Notes: generated by a model from the sequence alone, not told the origin. A stretch of 64,000 nt of DNA from Panulirus ornatus (GCF_036320965.1 NC_092241.1:5621752-5685751), one strand, 5' to 3'; positions 1-10,952 are shown, counted from the stretch's first letter. Program-made: numbers and translations.

Positions 1-1435
1 AAATGATCCATAACGAGCTCAAATGATCCATACGAGCTCAAATGATTCATACGAGCTCAAATGATCCATACGAGCTCAAATGATCCATACGAGCTCAGAT
101 GATCCATACGAGCTCAAATGATCCATACGAGCTCAAATGATTCCATACGAGCTCAAATGATCATACGAGCTCAAATGATCCATACGAGCTCAAATGATCC
201 ATACGAGCTCAAATGATCCATACGAGCTCAAATGATCCATACGAGCTCAAATGATCCATACGAGCTCAAATGATCCATACGAGCTCAAATGATCCATACG
301 AGCTCAAATGATCCATACGAGCTCAAATGATCCATACGAGCTCAAATGATCCATACGAGGCTCAAATGATCCATACGAGCTCAAATGATCCATACGAGGC
401 TCAAATGATCCATACGAGCTCAAATGATCCATACGAGCTCAAATGATCCATACGAGCTCAAATGATCCATACGAGCTCAAATGATCCATACGAGCTCAAA
501 TGATCCATACGAGCTCAAATGATCCATACGAGCTCAAATGATCCATACGAGCTCAAATGATCCATACGAGGTCAAATGATCCATACGAGGTCCAATGATC
601 CATACGAGCTCAAATGATCCATACGAGCTCAAATGATCCATACGAGCTCAAATGATTCATACGAGCTCAAATGATCCATACGAGCTCAAATGATCCATAC
701 GAGCTCAAATGATTCATACGAGCTCAAATGATCCATACGAGCTCAAATGATCCATACGAGCTCAAATGGCCCATACGAGCTCAAATGATCCATACGAGCT
801 CAAATGATTCATACGAGGTCAGATGATCCATACGAGCTCAAATGATCCATACGAGCTCAAATGATCCATACGAGCTCAGATGATCCATACGAGCTCAAAT
901 GGCCCATACGAGCTCAAATGATCCATACGAGCTCAAATGATCCATACGAGCTCAAATGGCCCATACGAGCTCAAATGATCCATACGAGGTCAAATGATCC
1001 ATACGAGGTCCAATGATCCATACGAGCTCAAATGATCCATACGAGCTCAGATGATCCATACGAGCTCAAATGATCCATACGAGCTCAAATGATCCATACG
1101 AGCTCAAATGATCCATACGAGGTCAGATGATCCATACGAGCTCAAATGATCCATACGAGCTCAAATGATCCATACGAGCACAAATGATCCATACGAGCTC
1201 AAATGATCCATACGAGCTCAAATGATCCATACGAGCTCAAATGATCCATACGAGCTCAAATGATCCATACGAGGTCAAATGATCCATACGAGCTCAAATG
1301 ATCCATACGAGCTCAGATGATCCATACGAGCTCAAATGATCCATACGAGCTCAGATGATCCATACGAGCTCAAATGATCCATACGAGGTCAGATGATCCA
1401 TACGAGCTCAAATGATCCATACGAGCTCAAATGAT
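1..1435. repeat. 19-bp satellite array (about 75 copies)
   Basis: The 19-bp unit begins AAATGATCCATACGAGCTC and repeats head to tail from the first base, so the array continues upstream of the window. Variants are mostly single substitutions (GATTCAT, GGCCCAT, GAGGTC) or 1-bp indels. Each unit carries the GAGCTC palindrome. There is no open frame of note because the unit contains TGA. Confidence 0.97.
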
Positions 1436-1945
1436 CCAAGTGTATGGGATGGTGTGGGACAGGCACAACATATACAGGGAAAGGAAACATTTAACTCATA
1501 CTCCTTCCATCCCAATCCCCCTTTTACACGACACACACACACACACACACACACAAGGTGGTGCCCTTCGAGAGAGAGAGAGGGAGGGAGGATGAATCCC
1601 CCTTCCCTGACAAAGGGGATTTAATTTCCTGTCACCTGCAGGAAGACAGGGAGGGAGGGAGTAAGTGGGAGGGCTTTGAGGAGGCCAGTCGACTGTCAGA
1701 GAAGTCGTGGTCGTCCACGATTTTCATCCCATGTCTGCTATTTCTCAAAGCCTCCACTCCTCCACCACGCATCTGACCGACTTTTAATTACGCGATTAGT
1801 ATCCTTCCTTCCTTCCTTCCTTCCTTCCTCCTCCTCTTCCTTTTCCTCCTCCTCCTAAACGCGCTGGCTTGCCCACGACAGACGTCCCTCATTATGATGA
1901 AAAGTCCCTCTCCGACTTCGTAACGTCTTCGTGGAAAGAAGAAAG
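1436..1945. other. Non-array spacer with short microsatellites
   Basis: Mostly single-copy sequence. It contains an (AC)n run near 1530-1555, a GA-rich run near 1569-1592, and CTTCC/CCT runs at 1801-1856. The short open frames here cross these microsatellites and match nothing I recognise. Confidence 0.7.
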
Positions 1946-4571
1946 TAAGTCGTCCTCCCTCCTTCTTCTCCCTCCCTGCTCTCCCTCCTTCTTCTCCCTT
2001 CTCCCTCCCTGCTCTCCCCTCCTTCTCCCTCTCTCCCTGCTCCTTCTCCCTCCCTCCCTGCTCTCCCTCCTCCTTCTCCCTCCCTCCCTGCTCTCCCTCC
2101 TCCTTCTCCCTCCCTCCCTCCCTGCTCTCCCTCCTCCTTCTCCCTCCCTCCCTGCTCTCCCTCCTCCTTCTTCTCCCTCCCTGCTCTCCCTTCTCCTTCT
2201 CCCTCCCTCCCTGCTCCTTCTCCCTCCCTCCCTGCTCTCCCTCCTCCTTCTCCCTTCTCCCTCCCTGCTCTCCCCTCCTTCTCCCTCCCTCCCTGCTCTC
2301 CCTCCTCCTTCTCCCTCCCTCCCTGCTCTCCCTCCTCCTTCTTCTCCCTCCCTGCTCTCCCTTCTCCTTCTCCCTCCCTCCCTGCTCTCCCTCCTCCTCC
2401 CTCCCTCCCTGCTCTCCCTCCTCCTTCTCCCTTCTCCCTCCCTGCTCTCCCCTCCCTCTCCCTCCCTCCCTGCTCTCCCTCCTCCTTCTCCCTCCCTCCC
2501 TGCTCTCCCTCCTCCTTCTCCCTCCCTCCCTGCTCTCCCTCCTCCTCCTTCCCTCCCTGCTCTCCCTCCTTCTTCTCCCTCCCTCCCTGCTCTCCCTGCT
2601 CCTTCTCCCTCCCTCCCTGCTCTCCCTCCTCCTTCTCCCTCCCTCCCTGCCCTCCCTCCTCCTTCTCCCTCCCTCCCTGCTCCTCCCTCTTCCTTCTCCC
2701 TCCCTCCCTGCTCTCCCTCCTCCTCCTCCCTCCCTCCCTGTTCCTCCCTCCTCCTTCTCCCTCCCTCCCTGCTCTCCCCTCCTCCTTTTCCCTCCCTCCC
2801 TGCTCTCCCTCCTCCTTCTCCCTCCCTCCCTGCCCTCCCTCCTCCTTCTCCCTCCTTCCCTGCTCCTCCCTCTTCCTTCTCCCTCCCTCCCTGCTCTCCC
2901 TCCTCCTTCTCCCTCCCTCCCTGCCCTCCCTCCTCCTTCTCCCTCCCTCCCTGCTCTCCCTCCTCCTTCTCCTTCCCTCCCTGCTCTCCTTCCTCCTCCT
3001 CCCTCCCTCCCTGCTCTCCCCTCCTCCTTCTCCCTCCCTCCCTGCTCTCCCTGCTCCTTCTCCCTCCCTCCCTGCTCTCCCTCCTCCTTCTCCTTCCCTC
3101 CCTCCTCCTTCTCCCTGCTCTCCCTCCTTCTCCCTCCCTCCCTGCTCTCCCTCCTCCTCCCTCCCTCCCTGCTCTCCCTCCTCCTTCTCCCTCCCTCCCT
3201 GCTCTCCCTCCTCCTTCTCCCTCCCTCCCTGCTCTCCCTCCTCCTTCTCCCTCCCTCCCTGCTCTCCCTCCTCCTCCTTCCCTCCCTGCTCTCCCTCCTT
3301 CTTCTCCCTCCCTCCCTGCTCTCCCTGCTCCTTCTCCCTCCCTCCCTGCTCTCCCTCCTCCTTCTCCCTCCCTCCCTGCCCTCCCTCCTCCTTCTCCCTC
3401 CCTCCCTGCTCCTCCCTCTTCCTTCTCCCTCCCTCCCTGCTCTCCCTCCTCCTCCTCCCTCCCTCCCTGTTCCTCCCTCCTCCTTCTCCCTCCCTCCCTG
3501 CTCTCCCCTCCTCCTTTTCCCTCCCTCCCTGCTCTCCCTCCTCCTTCTCCCTCCCTCCCTGCCCTCCCTCCTCCTTCTCCCTCCTTCCCTGCTCCTCCCT
3601 CTTCCTTCTCCCTCCCTCCCTGCTCTCCCTCCTCCTTCTCCCTCCCTCCCTGCCCTCCCTCCTCCTTCTCCCTCCCTCCCTGCTCTCCCTCCTCCTTCTC
3701 CTTCCCTCCCTGCTCTCCTTCCTCCTCCTCCCTCCCTCCCTGCTCTCCCCTCCTCCTTCTCCCTCCCTCCCTGCTCTCCCTGCTCCTTCTCCCTCCCTCC
3801 CTGCTCTCCCTCCTCCTTCTCCTTCCCTCCCTCCTCCTTCTCCCTGCTCTCCCTCCTTCTCCCTCCCTCCCTGCTCTCCCTCCTCCTCCCTCCCTCCCTG
3901 CTCTCCCTCCTCCTTCTCCCTCCCTCCCTGCTCTCCCTCCTCCTTCTCCCTCCCTCCCTGCTCTCCCTCCTCCTTCTCCCTCCCTCCCTGCTCTCCCTCC
4001 TCCTCCTTCCCTCCCTGCTCTCCCTCCTTCTTCTCCCTCCCTCCCTGCTCTCCCTGCTCCTTCTCCCTCCCTCCCTGCTCTCCCTCCTCCTTCTCCCTCC
4101 CTCCCTGCCCTCCCTCCTCCTTCTCCCTCCCTCCCTGCTCCTCCCTCTTCCTTCTCCCTCCCTCCCTGCTCTCCCTCCTCCTCCTCCCTCCCTCCCTGTT
4201 CCTCCCTCCTCCTTCTCCCTCCCTCCCTGCTCTCCCCTCCTCCTTTTCCCTCCCTCCCTGCTCTCCCTCCTCCTTCTCCTTCCCTCCCTCCTCCTTCTCC
4301 CTGCTCTCCCTCCTTCTCCCTCCCTCCCTGCTCTCCCTCCTCCTCCTTCCCTCCCTGCTCTCCCTCCTTCTTCTCCCTCCCTCCCTGCTCCTTCTCCCTC
4401 CCTCCCTGCTCTCCCTCCTCCTTCTCCCTGCTCTCCCTCCTTCTCCCTGCTCTCCCTCCTTCTCCCTCCCTCCCTGCTCCTCCTCCTTCTCCCTGCTCTC
4501 CCTCCTCCTTCTCCCTCCCTCCCTACTCTCCCTCCTCCTCCTCCCTCCCTCCCTCCCTCCCTCCCTCCCTT
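1945..4571. repeat. 2.6-kb polypyrimidine minisatellite
   Basis: Almost purely C and T on the plus strand. The basic unit is about 30 bp, built from TCCTTCTCCCTCCC and CTCCCTGCTCTCC blocks. The G in each TGCTC is almost the only purine. The unit contains no stop codon on either strand, so frames of about 900 codons are open both ways (1869-4616 plus, 1855-4689 minus). Their products are simple Ser/Pro/Leu or Arg/Glu/Gly repeats, and I do not call them genes. Confidence 0.95.
2455..4281. repeat. 729-bp higher-order repeat inside the polypyrimidine array
   Basis: Landmarks recur at exactly 729 bp. The junction CTCCCTGCTC following CCTCCTCCTT lies at 3111 and 3840, and the block containing CCTCCTCCTTCCCTCC lies at 2541, 3270 and 3999. 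Two complete units (about 2455-3183 and 3184-3912) are followed by a third that lacks about 272 bp near its end; the landmark expected at 4569 is at 4297. Confidence 0.85.
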
Positions 4572-4767
4572 CTCCTCGTCTGGGTGCGAGCGGGTCCTCT
4601 CCAGGGAGCGGTGTGAGTCGGCAAATTGATCCCGCGGGACGTGCCCGGGTCTCGCTGGTGACCCAGAAGGGGATCCCAGTCTGGGTCACCAGTTAGCCAG
4701 CCAGGCTCGCGGGCCACTGTCTGTATATATCGACAGGAGCCATTGACAGAGACCTGCTTCGTCTGTA

Positions 4768-4771
<4 letters not shown>
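4572..4771. other. Unique spacer with a 12-bp inverted repeat
   Basis: A short single-copy island between two arrays. CTGGTGACCCAG (4655-4666) and its exact reverse complement CTGGGTCACCAG (4681-4692) flank a 14-nt loop. No gene is recognisable. Confidence 0.8.
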
Positions 4772-4799
<28 letters not shown>

Positions 4800-4838
4800 G
4801 AGAGAGAGAGAGAGAGAGAGAGTGGGCTCAACCCAGAC

Positions 4839-4897
<59 letters not shown>

Positions 4898-4948
4898 ACT
4901 CTCTCTTGTGTGTGTGTGTGTGTGTGTGTGTGTGTCGTCTGGGTTGAG

Positions 4949-4992
<44 letters not shown>

Positions 4993-5128
4993 TGTGTGTG
5001 TGTGTCGTCTGGGTTGAGCCCACTCTCTCTCTCCCTCTCTTGTGTGTGTGTGTGTGTGTGTCGTCTGGGTTGAGCCCACTCTCTCTCTCTCTCTTGTGTG
5101 TGTGTGTGTGTGTGTCGTCTGGGTTGAG

Positions 5129-5168
<40 letters not shown>

Positions 5169-5328
5169 TGTGTGTGTGTGTCGTCTGGGTTGAGCCCACT
5201 CTCTCTCTCTCTCTCTCTCTTGTGTGTGTGTGTGTGTCGTCTGGGTTGAGCCCACTCTCTCTCTCCCTCTCTTGTGTGTGTGTGTGTGTGTGTGTCGTCT
5301 GGGTTGAGCCCACTCTCTCTCTCCCTCT

Positions 5329-5372
<44 letters not shown>

Positions 5373-5573
5373 GTCTGGGTTGAGCCCACTCTCTCTCTCT
5401 CTCTCTCTTGTGTGTGTGTGTGTGTCGTCTGGGTTTTGAGCCCACTCTCTCTCTCCCTCTCTTGTGTGTGTGTGTGTGTGTGTCGTCTGGGTTGAGCCCA
5501 CTCTCTCTCTCCCTCTCTAGTGTGTGTGTGTGTGTGTGTCGTCTGGGTTGAGCCCACTCTCTCTCTCCCTCTC

Positions 5574-5614
<41 letters not shown>

Positions 5615-5633
5615 GTCTGGGTTGAGGGAGGGA
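4772..5633. repeat. Composite array: (CT)n - 19-bp core - (TG)n
   Basis: A core reading TCGTCTGGGTTGAGCCCAC occurs about twelve times in direct orientation, near 4935, 5005, 5061, 5115, 5181, 5237, 5295, 5371, 5425, 5483, 5539 and 5613. Each core is preceded by (TG)n and followed by (CT)n. One copy near 4822-4843 is inverted (GTGGGCTCAACCCAGACGAC), with its microsatellites inverted too. The copy at 5425 has two extra T; the copy at 5613 runs into unrelated GAGGGAGG. Confidence 0.92.
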
Positions 5634-5656
5634 GGCTTAAGGACGCGATATTCCAT

Positions 5657-5748
5657 CTCCTTCGGGAGTTCGATGTCCTTGGGAGGGAGGGAGGGGCGAG
5701 AACTCCTTCGGGAGTTCGATGTCCTTGGGAGGGAGGGAGGGGCGAGAC
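5657..5748. repeat. 46-bp tandem duplication
   Basis: Two adjacent copies begin CTCCTTCGGGAGTTCGATG at 5657 and 5703 and end in GGGAGG-rich sequence. Confidence 0.9.
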
Positions 5749-5861
5749 ATGATGGCGGACAGATGGGGAGGGAAGGAGGCGAACTTGCGTTCTCAGCGAT
5801 CTGTTAAAAGCAGTTTGTATTGAAGTGCCTTCTAGTGAGGTGTTCCCTTGTACGCCTTTGT

Positions 5862-6527
5862 TTTCAAACTGTGGCGTATTAGCGTATTATTTCCCTCCCT
5901 CCCTTCCTCTAGTTTTTCAAACTGTGGCGTATTATTTCCTCCATCCCTCTAGTTTTCAAACTGTGGCATATTATTTCCTCCCTCCCTCCCTCTAGTTTTC
6001 AAACTGTGGCGTATTATTTCCTCCCTCCCTCCCTATAGTTTTCAAACTGTGGCGTATTATTCCCTCCCTCCCTATAGTTTTCAAACTGTGGCGTATTATT
6101 CCCTCCCTCCCTCCCTCTAGTTTTCAAACTGTGGCGTATTATTCCCTCCCTCCCTCTAGTTTTCAAACTGTGGCGTATTATTCCCTCCCTCCCTCCCTCT
6201 AGTTTTCAAACTGTGGCATATTATTTCCTCCCTCCCTCCCTCTAGTTTTCAAACTGTGGCGTATTATTTCCTCCCTCCCTCCCTCTAGTTTTCAAACTGT
6301 GGCGTATTATTTCCTCCCTCCCTCTAGTTTTCAAACTGTGGCATATTATTTCCTCCCTCCCTCCCTCTAGTTTTCAAACTGTGGCGTATTATTCCCTCCT
6401 TCCCTCTAGTTTTCAAACTGTGGCGTATTATGTCCCTCCCTCCCTCCCTCTAGTTTTCAAACTGTGGCGTATTATTCCCTCCTTCCCTCTAGTTTTCAAA
6501 CTGTGGCGTATTCCCTCCCTCCCTCTA
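5862..6527. repeat. About 43-bp minisatellite, 16 copies
   Basis: The unit is TTTTCAAACTGTGGCGTATT plus a variable CCTCC-rich tract ending in CTAG. Most length variation is in the number of CCTC repeats. GGCATA replaces GGCGTA in several copies. Confidence 0.93.
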
Positions 6528-6629
6528 GTCTACTGGCCTCGGGTGTGCTTGGGGAGGGAAAGATCCACTCCATTACTCACGCAGAAGGAGGAGGGGCAGC
6601 TTCTGAGCTTGGTGGTGCCCTTGCGTCTC

Positions 6630-6799
6630 TAATAATAGAAGATTCAATGATATTTTTCGTGGTAATAGAGTTAGAGTTAATAACAGAGATGGCATTACTC
6701 CAGTCAATACAATGATCGTGATTTTTGACGTGATTAAACAAGGCATTTCATTCTTGTCCAATTCATATGCTGTATTGATCATTGAATCTTCTATTATTA
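6630..6799. mobile_element. MITE-like element with 22-bp perfect terminal inverted repeats
   Basis: The left end (6630-6651, starting TAATAATAGAAGATTC) is the exact reverse complement of the right end (6778-6799, ending GAATCTTCTATTATTA). The total length is 170 bp, AT-rich, with no coding capacity. The outermost TA on each side could be the TA target-site duplication used by Tc1/mariner-type transposases. That makes this a candidate non-autonomous DNA transposon; the family is inference. Confidence 0.65.
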
Positions 6800-6928
6800 A
6801 ATTCACAATGTATATTAACATTAATGTTAGTGAAGGTCTTCAGCAATTAGATGGCTTTATTGTTGATAAAATTTGTAAACAATTCCCCGTCTTGTTTACA
6901 TGATAAGTTTATGATACGCTCGTTGTCT
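6800..6928. other. AT-rich unique spacer
   Basis: Single-copy AT-rich sequence between the MITE-like element and family P copy 1. No gene signal. Confidence 0.6.
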
Positions 6929-7090
6929 GTCTTAGACAATCACTTGTTTACCAAATGGCGTCCTAGCTACGTCTCTTCGTTGTATATGAACTGACTGTTA
7001 TATTTCTCTCTTGTGTCCCCCCTGATGATGTGATTATGACACGAAAGTGCACTTGGGAACTTATCGTATTTCATATCCCCGTGGATTCAT

Positions 7091-7093
<3 letters not shown>
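6929..7093 (+). mobile_element. Dispersed element, family P, copy 1
   Basis: About 165 bp with landmarks shared by seven other copies: CAAATGGCGTCCTAGC, ACTGACTGTTATATTTC, CTGATGATGTGATT, ACACGAAAGTGCACTTGG and CCCCGTGGA. It ends at CATAGG directly against a (TA)n tract. No protein is encoded. The hammerhead-like core suggests a Penelope-like or retrozyme origin. Confidence 0.85.
7018..7058 (+). ncRNA. Hammerhead-like motif in P copy 1
   Basis: CTGATGA (7022-7028) is followed by a GTG/CAC stem, GAAA (7043-7046), the palindrome AGTGCACT, T, and GGGA (7055-7058). GGGA pairs with the C-run just before the core (three pairs plus C-A). This is the type-I hammerhead order. One base too many lies in the stem II region. 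Confidence 0.5.

Positions 7094-7142
<49 letters not shown>
7094..7142. repeat. (TA)n microsatellite
   Basis: About 49 bp of TA starting at the 3' end of P copy 1. Confidence 0.97.
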
Positions 7143-7144
<2 letters not shown>

Positions 7145-8342
7145 CTACAAACGCCATCTATATACACCCACGTCAACACACTTTTAAAAAAAGGCCCTTA
7201 CATATTACTATCGTTTTCTCAGAACCCTTTAAAACCTTCACCAAACAAGGCGAACTTAACATTTTAAGTGCGAAAGTTGCCTCGTCTCTCCTCACCATTT
7301 ACCTACGAACGTATTTGCAAGAGTTGGTAAAGTGCGTGAGGTAGAAAGTGCGTGAGATAGAAAGTGCGTGAGGTACATATATGGCCTTAGAGACGAGCGT
7401 CTAATGTTTACTTTGGCGCCCTGAGATGGCCCTGGGATGATGCGAGCAACGAGCCAATCCCAGGCGCTCTCTCATCCCACCAAGGCAGCCTCGAGCCTAT
7501 CACCGTGCGGGTTTTATCGTGTCGTTGGGGTGGTTTTTAGAAAACGGGTTTTTTTCTTTTTTCTTTATCCACGCAAAGATTAACAGACACTCTTTCTTTC
7601 TCTCTCGTCTTTTCTACTCCATTCAAGAGTTCTGGGTCGTATCTCATCGTTATTTAAGCCCCGAGAAGCCAAAGGAATATTTTACGAAGTTAATGAAAGG
7701 CATTAGGTACGAAATAAGATGGGGAAACAATGCTCTCGTACGTTTTTATTTAAGAATAAGGCGCATGAGGGATAGGATAGGCGGGGCGATGAGGGATAAG
7801 ATAAAGGGGGAGGACTAATGTATTTTACCCAAATGTCGCGTCGTGACTTTATTTTGAGTGGTAAGCTAAGATAGTCCCAGGCAGGACGACCTCCTCTGCT
7901 GCTGTGGATTCGAGATACGAGCGAAGAACTCCCTTCGTGTAACAAGTTCTGTCGCTGTGATAAGAGAGGAAGATGAACGCATTGTGAGAACTCCGGTAAG
8001 AAGAGCGATGGAAATTCGTGCCCTGTGACAGTGGAATTTATCTCCATTTTAGAAGACGTCGGAAGATGCGTTTCCATCCACCGGGATGGCTGGTGCAGCT
8101 GCGTAGGCATGTGTATCTCATATTCCTTAACTGGTGGAGCTGTCGTGGGGGGGCCTGAGTCGTTCATGCAGCTGCATCTTATCTCTGGGAACTGTTGGAA
8201 GATTATCGAAGTGGATGAGGAAGGCTGGGGGCTTACTCCATGTTGGACTGGATCATTCATACAAATGAGACTGGTTTTGCAGTGGAAGGTTTCCTCCTCC
8301 TTTTCTCTTTTCTCTTTTTCTTGCAAACCAACCAACCGACCA

Positions 8343-8345
<3 letters not shown>
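7143..8345. other. Unique sequence, no gene recognised
   Basis: Largely single copy. A small triple repeat of AAAGTGCGTGAGGTAG-type units lies near 7328-7377. A 99-codon frame at 7519-7818 (plus) and a 210-codon frame at 7703-8335 (minus) overlap on opposite strands. Neither has a domain I recognise, and both are compositionally like the surroundings. Confidence 0.5.

Positions 8346-8417
<72 letters not shown>
8346..8417. repeat. (CT)n microsatellite
   Basis: About 72 bp of pure CT on the plus strand. Confidence 0.98.
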
Positions 8418-8418
<1 letters not shown>

Positions 8419-8898
8419 AAGACGATGGAAGAAGAAGAGGGAGAGGGTGTGTGGTTTTTCACTTGACTAAAACCTGTGTACTACACTTGTCCCCTCTCAC
8501 TCTACGGATGTCTTCTGCATTCTTCATTTCACAATCCTCCACCCTCCGGCAACAGGATGTGGAGAGGAAGGGCCATCTCCCAGGATAGAAAGTGTGAGGT
8601 GGGTGGGAGGAAATGATCGTCTCTTGCTTTGTTTCGCAAATGAAAGAGGATGGGAAGGTCAAGAAGTGGAGGAAGTTTGTGTGTTCGTCTGCCCCTTCGC
8701 CATCTAATCAGTCTTCAAGAGTCCTTAAGAACTCTTGGCCAGTCCTGTGAGGAGGCCAAGTTTACAATAAAGACTTTGCTGAAGATTGATTCGTCAATGG
8801 CATTCCGTCGTGACTTTGATCTAAGCCTTAGTGACAGATGATGATATGAGGAACAAAGGTGTTTGCTTTGGTTGGTACAGTAAGCAGCCATACTGGAT
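8418..8898. other. Unique spacer
   Basis: Single-copy sequence leading into P copy 2. Short frames only; nothing recognised. Confidence 0.5.
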
Positions 8899-9063
8899 GT
8901 CTTGGACAATCGCATGTTTCCCAAATGGCGTCCTAACGTCGTCTCTTCGATGTATATCAACTGACTGTTATATTTCTCTCATGTGTCTCCCCTGATGATG
9001 TGATTATTACACGAAAGTGCACTTGGGAACTTATCGTGTTTCATTTTCCCCGTGGACTCATAG
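8899..9063 (+). mobile_element. Dispersed element, family P, copy 2
   Basis: The best-preserved copy by eye. It runs from CTTGGACAATCGCATG through CCAAATGGCGTCCTAA, ACTGACTGTTATATTTC and CCCCTGATGATGTG to CCCCGTGGACTCATAGGA, then meets (TA)n. Copy 1 starts with the matching CTTAGACAATCACTTG, so both share the same 5' limit. Confidence 0.88.
8988..9028 (+). ncRNA. Hammerhead-like motif in P copy 2 (reference copy)
   Basis: Reading 5' to 3': TCCC (8988-8991, stem I), CTGATGA (8992-8998), a stem II region with GTG...CAC, GAAA (9013-9016), the self-complementary AGTGCACT (stem III, starting at the last A of GAAA), T at position 17, then GGGA (9025-9028), which pairs with TCCC. Predicted cleavage would follow 9024. 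Stem III can only close with a 2-nt loop, so it would need a dimer, as proposed for hammerheads with short stem III in retroelements. An extra U (or C) in the stem II junction is non-canonical. Confidence 0.55.
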
Positions 9064-9090
9064 GAATATATATATATATATATATATATA
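9064..9090. repeat. (TA)n microsatellite
   Basis: About 27 bp, directly at the 3' end of P copy 2. Confidence 0.95.
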
Positions 9091-9853
9091 AAGAGCTTGA
9101 GTGATGGTTTCGATCTTGTTTTTCAAATCACGACACACCGCCTCTTGGATCCTATCGCTCAAGCAGGGTACGAATGTCCAAAAATGAAAAGCCTCGTCAC
9201 CTTGAAGCTGCATTTTAGCATCTATAGATAACATCAAGGACGTAGTTAATGCCAAGTATAAGTTCCTGGAACCCATTACCCAAAGACATCCTGGATAGTC
9301 TTTGCAACAGCTTCTTAAAAAGCCTTAACGTATCAAATCCTCTGTTGGCTTTCTTCAAGAAAAGGATTGACAGTATAGGTTCTTAAACCATCCCCATAAC
9401 ATCCCTGGTGGCAATGTGATTGTATTGCTAAGGATGGTGTCTCTGGGTTACTAAAGAGTGAGTTGGAGAAGGTAGCTGGAGTGGATGTATGACGTACAGG
9501 CTCCAGGAAGAATGTGATATCCAGTTCCAGAGACCGACTCCCCCAGCACCAGTCTTGGAAGAGAACGAGAGTCACCAACTGAACTGGAAGACAGGAGAAG
9601 GCAGCGAAAGGGTTGAAAAATCCCCGAGAGTTTTTCCGAATGAGATCGTCCATCATAGTCGCGCTGCAGTAGCTCAATATATGTGTCTCTCTCTCAAGGA
9701 AACAAAGCGACATCGAGAAAGCGAAGCCATGTGAACAGATTTTGTTTTTTTCTCTCTCTCTCCCCCAAGTAGCTTTTCTTCTTGTTCGTGCAAGAACAAC
9801 GACAACAACGACTGCAGAACTTTCAAAGGCGAGACAGATCGAGCTGTGGTATA

Positions 9854-9857
<4 letters not shown>
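9091..9857. other. Unique sequence with an unrecognised minus-strand frame
   Basis: The minus strand is open from 10013 to 9333. Its upstream part is CT/AC microsatellite, but about 100 codons (9333-9680) are of normal complexity, and another frame is open at 9058-9276. I recognise no domain. These could be fragments of a dispersed repeat or chance frames. Confidence 0.35.
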
Positions 9858-9927
<70 letters not shown>

Positions 9928-9986
9928 TCAAGACGATGCGGTACTTCGACAACACCACCGCCAGTCACCTCCCCCTCCGACACTTC

Positions 9987-10019
<33 letters not shown>

Positions 10020-10181
10020 CTTGCTTCCTCCCTACCACTGCCTCGTTCCTCCACAAATCCTTAGTGACACATTGAGGTTGGGTTCATGGTGTAGAACACA
10101 CCTCCTCTTCCTCTTCCTCCTCCTTCTCCTCCTCCCTCCTCCTCCTCCTCCTCCTCCTCCTCCTCCTCCTCCTCCTCCTCT
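9858..10181. repeat. Microsatellite cluster: (CT)n, (AC)n, (CCT)n
   Basis: (CT)n at about 9858-9921, (AC)n at about 9989-10016 and (CTC)n at about 10105-10181, separated by short unique pieces. Confidence 0.95.
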
Positions 10182-10270
10182 TTACCTTATCGATAGAAGA
10201 CATCCAGCCATATCTCACAAACCCAGCTTGGCGTCAGGACGTGGTCGCTTAGAAACAAACATACACACTG

Positions 10271-10646
<376 letters not shown>

Positions 10647-10699
10647 CCCCACACAGACCACAATATCTGCTCCGCCCCATCCCAAGACTGATCATGCAT

Positions 10700-10820
10700 C
10701 CTGAAGATTGGACGTGTGAAACACACAACATATTACATATACCACACGCACACATACCACGCGATATGTCATATTACATATACCACGCGCACATACATAT
10801 ATACCACGCGATATGTGATC
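10700..10820. repeat. Short tandem duplication of an ACATATACCACGC-type unit
   Basis: ATATTACATATACCAC and ACCACGCGATATGT each occur twice in about 110 bp. Confidence 0.8.
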
Positions 10821-10952
10821 ATCTTCACGAAGATCAAGACTAAGAAAGCACCATTTAGCTGGGGGGACATTGTGAGATGGGGAACAGAGCCGCTATTATT
10901 CAACTCGGGCCAGCTCAGGGGGTCGGGTCGGTCGAACCCAACATGGGTTCGA
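10821..10952. other. Unique spacer ending in a 9-bp inverted repeat
   Basis: TCGAACCCA (10932-10940) and TGGGTTCGA (10944-10952) form a perfect stem with loop ACA. The right arm looks like a tRNA B box (GGTTCGAATCC), but no tRNA fold is present. Confidence 0.7.

Noticed and set aside
1855..4689. Open frames of 944 (minus) and 915 (plus) codons
   Set aside because: Both strands are open over the same polypyrimidine array, the products are simple Arg/Glu/Gly and Ser/Pro/Leu repeats, and the unit lacks stop codons by composition.
8988..9028. Reading the hammerhead on the opposite strand (CTATGAGTCC...GAAAC with an ACACGA/TCGTGT stem)
   Set aside because: It has a long stem III, but the core CTGATGA lacks its G5 in every copy seen, so the strand with the exact CTGATGA core is preferred. 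It should still be scored in a covariance search.
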